DNA from: Nocardia sputorum
GTDB taxonomy: Bacteria; Actinomycetota; Actinomycetes; Mycobacteriales; Mycobacteriaceae
Direction: 5' to 3'
Assembly (NCBI RefSeq): GCF_027924405.1
Contig: NZ_AP026978.1
Span: forward strand, 2,356,001 to 2,420,000
Length of the DNA stretch: 64,000 nucleotides
In this document: positions 61,805 through 64,000 of the stretch, piece by piece
Position numbering within the stretch: the first letter of the stretch is position 1
Layout of the letters: each line of letters starts with the position of its first letter
Translations under genes and position numbers: made by a program
The notes under the pieces: generated by a model
What the model was told of the DNA's origin: nothing
Database searches by the model: none
Seen by the model: only the letters and a program-made list of their open reading frames with translations

Positions 61805-62997
61805 TGGCCGGGACCGGCGCCGAAGCGGCGAACGAACCGGACGCCCGGACCGAGAGCAGGCCCGCGGCGGGGCGTGCCGATGTTCCGTCCTCGGAAACCG
61901 AGGCGGTGCAAGCGGTATCCCGTCCGACGGCCGGTGCCATCGCGGCCGGAATCGCCGTCGTGCTCGTGCTCGGCGCCCTCACCCGGTACTTCGAGACGCA
62001 CGTCCCGCGGTGGTCGGTGGACACTCCGTTCCAGCGGGTCGCCAAGTCGATCGAGTTCCCGGTGTACGCCATCGCGCTCGGCTTGATCGGCAACGTGGTG
62101 CTGACCAAACTTGCGCTGCGCGATCGGCTTTCGGCGGGCTTCCGCACCGAGTTCTTCATCAAGACCGGTGTGGTGCTGCTCGGAGCGTCGATCAATCTGA
62201 AGATCCTGGTCACCGCGGCGGGCCCGTCGATTCTGCAAGCGCTGCTGCTGATCACGGCCGTGTTCGGCTTCACCTGGTGGCTGGGCGGGCGCCTGGGGCT
62301 GGACGACAAACTGCGCGCGCTGCTGTCCTCGGCGGTGTCGATCTGCGGCGTCAGCGCGGCGATCGCCGCGGCGGGCGCGGTGCAGGCCCGGCGCGAGCAG
62401 ATCGCCTACGCGGCCTCGCTGGTGATCGTCTTCGCGCTGCCCTCGATCTTCCTGCTGCCCTGGCTGGCGGGGGTGCTCGGGTTGCCGGACGCGGTCGCGG
62501 GCGCCTGGATCGGCGGCAACATCGACACCACGGCGGCGGTCGCGGCCTCCGGCGCGATCGCGGGGGAGAAGGCGCTGCAGATCGCCACCATCGTCAAGAC
62601 CACGCAGAACGCCCTGATCGGCGTCGTCGCGATCGCGCTGACCGCGTACTTCACGCTGCGCGTCGAGCGGACGCCGGGAGCGGCGCGGCCGTCGGCTCGG
62701 CAGTTCTGGGAGCGATTCCCGAAGTTCGTGCTCGGCTTCGTCGCCGCCTCGATCATCGGCACGCTGTACCTGCAGACGGCGGACAAGAAGTCCGGCGCCG
62801 CGCACATCGCGATCGTCAACGATCTGCGCACCTGGTTCCTGATCTTCGCGTTCGTCTCCATCGGCTTGGAGTTCTCGCTGCGCGGCCTACGGGAAGCGGG
62901 CTGGCGACCGGTCGTGGTGTTCGGGTCCGCGGCGTTGGTGAATCTCGCTGTCGGCCTGGGACTTTCGGTGCTGTTGTTCCACAACTTCACCGTCTGA
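61804..62997 (+). CDS. YeiH-family putative sulfate/sulfonate exporter
   Basis: A 397-residue membrane protein of the YeiH family (UPF0324). After a ~45-residue hydrophilic opening come about ten helices with family motifs: KSIEFPVYAIALGLIGNVVL, FFIKTGVVLLGASINLKILV, SSAVSICGVSAAIAAAGAVQ, GAWIGGNIDTTAAVAASGAI and WFLIFAFVSIGLEFSLRGL. Transport substrate is only predicted in this family. ATG 61804 is coupled to the small upstream gene. Confidence 0.88.
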   Translation: MAGTGAEAANEPDARTESRPAAGRADVPSSETEAVQAVSRPTAGAIAAGIAVVLVLGALTRYFETHVPRWSVDTPFQRVAKSIEFPVYAIALGLIGNVVLTKLALRDRLSAGFRTEFFIKTGVVLLGASINLKILVTAAGPSILQALLLITAVFGFTWWLGGRLGLDDKLRALLSSAVSICGVSAAIAAAGAVQARREQIAYAASLVIVFALPSIFLLPWLAGVLGLPDAVAGAWIGGNIDTTAAVAASGAIAGEKALQIATIVKTTQNALIGVVAIALTAYFTLRVERTPGAARPSARQFWERFPKFVLGFVAASIIGTLYLQTADKKSGAAHIAIVNDLRTWFLIFAFVSIGLEFSLRGLREAGWRPVVVFGSAALVNLAVGLGLSVLLFHNFTV

Positions 62998-63107
62998 GTT
63001 GCGCTGATGGGCGCGGCCGAATACCGGCTGCGGCGGCGAGCAGTTGCATCGACCGGATGCGCGGTTCGGCTCGAAGACTCCGAAGCCGATCGGGAAGACT
63101 GTCAGGC

Positions 63108-63338
63108 GTGCCGGAGAGCATCGACGACGAGAAGACCGAGACGAGACCGGGCAGCCGAGCGACCGCCCCGGCGGCGGCGCGCGGAGTCCCCGAGCGGGGC
63201 CCCACGTGGACGCGATTGCGGAACCTGCTGATCATCGCGGGCGACGCGGTGCTGGTGGCCGTTCTGATCGGAACGATCGTCCTGCTGGGCGAGCGCGGCA
63301 CGTCCTTGGACTTCCTGGTGGCCGCCCGAGGCCACTAG
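63108..63338 (+). CDS. Small single-helix membrane protein
   Basis: A 76-residue protein: a charged, disordered first half (VPESIDDEKTETRPGSRATA) and one membrane helix (about 44-64, RNLLIIAGDAVLVAVLIGTI). GTG 63108 is the most likely start, without a clear ribosome site. It ends 3 nt from the convergent RecB-like gene. Family unknown. Confidence 0.5.
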   Translation: MPESIDDEKTETRPGSRATAPAAARGVPERGPTWTRLRNLLIIAGDAVLVAVLIGTIVLLGERGTSLDFLVAARGH

Positions 63339-63341
63339 CCG

Positions 63342-64000
63342 TCAGTCCGATACGGCTTCGGCCAGGGTTTCGTCCGGGGCTTCGGCCGCGTCGCCGCTGG
63401 GCCAGCCGGGGTAGGGCGGCGGCGTGCCGCCGAACGCCGGGCACAACGGCTTGTAGTCGCAGTAGGAGCACATCCGGCTGGTGTTCGGCGGGAAGTCCCC
63501 GGTGCGGCCTGCCTCGCGGATCGCCGCCCACAGGGCCGAGAGCGTGCGCTCGAAGCGCAGCAATTCCTGCTCGTCGGGGGCGTAGGTGAGGATCTGCTCG
63601 TCGGCCAAGTAGAGCAACCGCAACTGGGCGGGCACGAGCCCTCGGGTGCGCAGGACCACCAGGGCGTAGAACTTCAGCTGGAACAGCGCTGTGGTCTCTT
63701 GCGTGAGCCCCGGCACGCGGCCGGTCTTGTAGTCCACGACGCGCAGGGCGCCGCTCGGTGCGACGTCGATCCGGTCGACGAACCCGCGCAGCAGCGCGCC
63801 GTCGTCCAGTTCGACCTCCACCCGCGCTTCGCGTGATTCCGGGTCGAACCGGGTGGGATCCTCCAGCCGGTAGTAGCGGCGCACCAGCGCGCGCACCTCG
63901 CCGAGGAACGCGTCGAGCCGCTCGCCGGCGATCAGCTCCGCGACCTCCGGCTGCTCGGCGCGCACCCGCGCCCACGCCGACGGCACCAGGGCGTCGGCGC
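63342..64000 (-). CDS. RecB-like PD-(D/E)XK nuclease, partial
   Basis: The C-terminal ~219 residues of a nuclease whose start lies beyond the right edge; the GTG at 63986 is inside the frame, which continues upstream. The catalytic core reads LLRGFVDRIDVAPSGALRVV followed by DYKTGRVPG (the D...(D/E)xK motif), then ALFQLKFYALVVL. The C-terminus has SRMCSYCDYKPLCPAF, part of the Cys set that holds a 4Fe-4S cluster in this family. It corresponds in place and type to Rv2119 of M. tuberculosis. Role in DNA repair is inferred. Confidence 0.9.
   Translation of the reverse strand, partial: ADALVPSAWARVRAEQPEVAELIAGERLDAFLGEVRALVRRYYRLEDPTRFDPESREARVEVELDDGALLRGFVDRIDVAPSGALRVVDYKTGRVPGLTQETTALFQLKFYALVVLRTRGLVPAQLRLLYLADEQILTYAPDEQELLRFERTLSALWAAIREAGRTGDFPPNTSRMCSYCDYKPLCPAFGGTPPPYPGWPSGDAAEAPDETLAEAVSD

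Overview
The window is high-GC DNA from a mycolata-type actinomycete, most likely Nocardia or a close relative. Pointers are a complete yrbE/mce operon with an Mce-associated gene, paired F420-type oxidoreductases, mycofactocin genes, many GTG/TTG starts and chains of 1-4 bp ATGA/GTGA/TGATG overlaps. The right end (PAC2 protein, metH, hisE, hisG, RecB-like nuclease) resembles the Mycobacterium tuberculosis Rv2119-Rv2125 neighbourhood, with extra genes between metH and hisE. The genus is an inference. I saw no rRNA, tRNA, CRISPR array or insertion sequence.

0-14 kb: the start of a secreted DUF3089-like protein, a beta-lactamase-fold serine hydrolase with a MerR regulator, two coupled small membrane proteins, then the mce lipid-import operon (yrbEA-yrbEB-mceA to mceF-mas) followed by an MpaB-type oxygenase. 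14-25.5 kb: single genes, including a PAS-ANTAR regulator, an amino-acid permease, two F420-type oxidoreductases, an arylsulfatase, a PepSY protein, topoisomerase IB and a DUF4185 protein. 25.4-30.1 kb (minus strand): a stressosome operon, rsbR-rsbS-rsbT-rsbX-like plus a PAS/SpoIIE/ATPase fusion, behind a promoter that fits the SigF/SigB pattern exactly.

30.2-35.1 kb: mycofactocin genes mftR, mftE and mftD without mftA, B, C or F, with a palindromic operator over the divergent promoter; then a MarR regulator and class I fumarase. 35.2-46.2 kb looks accessory: a solitary antitoxin-like protein, a non-coding stretch rich in DnaA-box-like sites, an M15 peptidase, a type II Wadjet set (jetA-jetB-jetC) lacking jetD, an XRE/TPR-type regulator and a small resolvase-like protein.

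46-64 kb: an adenylation/carrier/acyltransferase-3 fusion, PAC2, metH followed by a decayed copy of its own 3' end, a Ser/Thr kinase and a HAD phosphatase. Next comes a tight three-gene set (2-oxoglutarate/iron hydroxylase of the HalD/BesD family, methyltransferase, carnitine-type acyltransferase) closed by a strong terminator, then hisE-hisG, a YeiH-family transporter whose first membrane helix is encoded by a separate 44-residue gene, and a RecB-like nuclease running off the edge. The three-gene set is my best candidate for an undescribed system; the jetD-less Wadjet set and the reduced mycofactocin locus are next.
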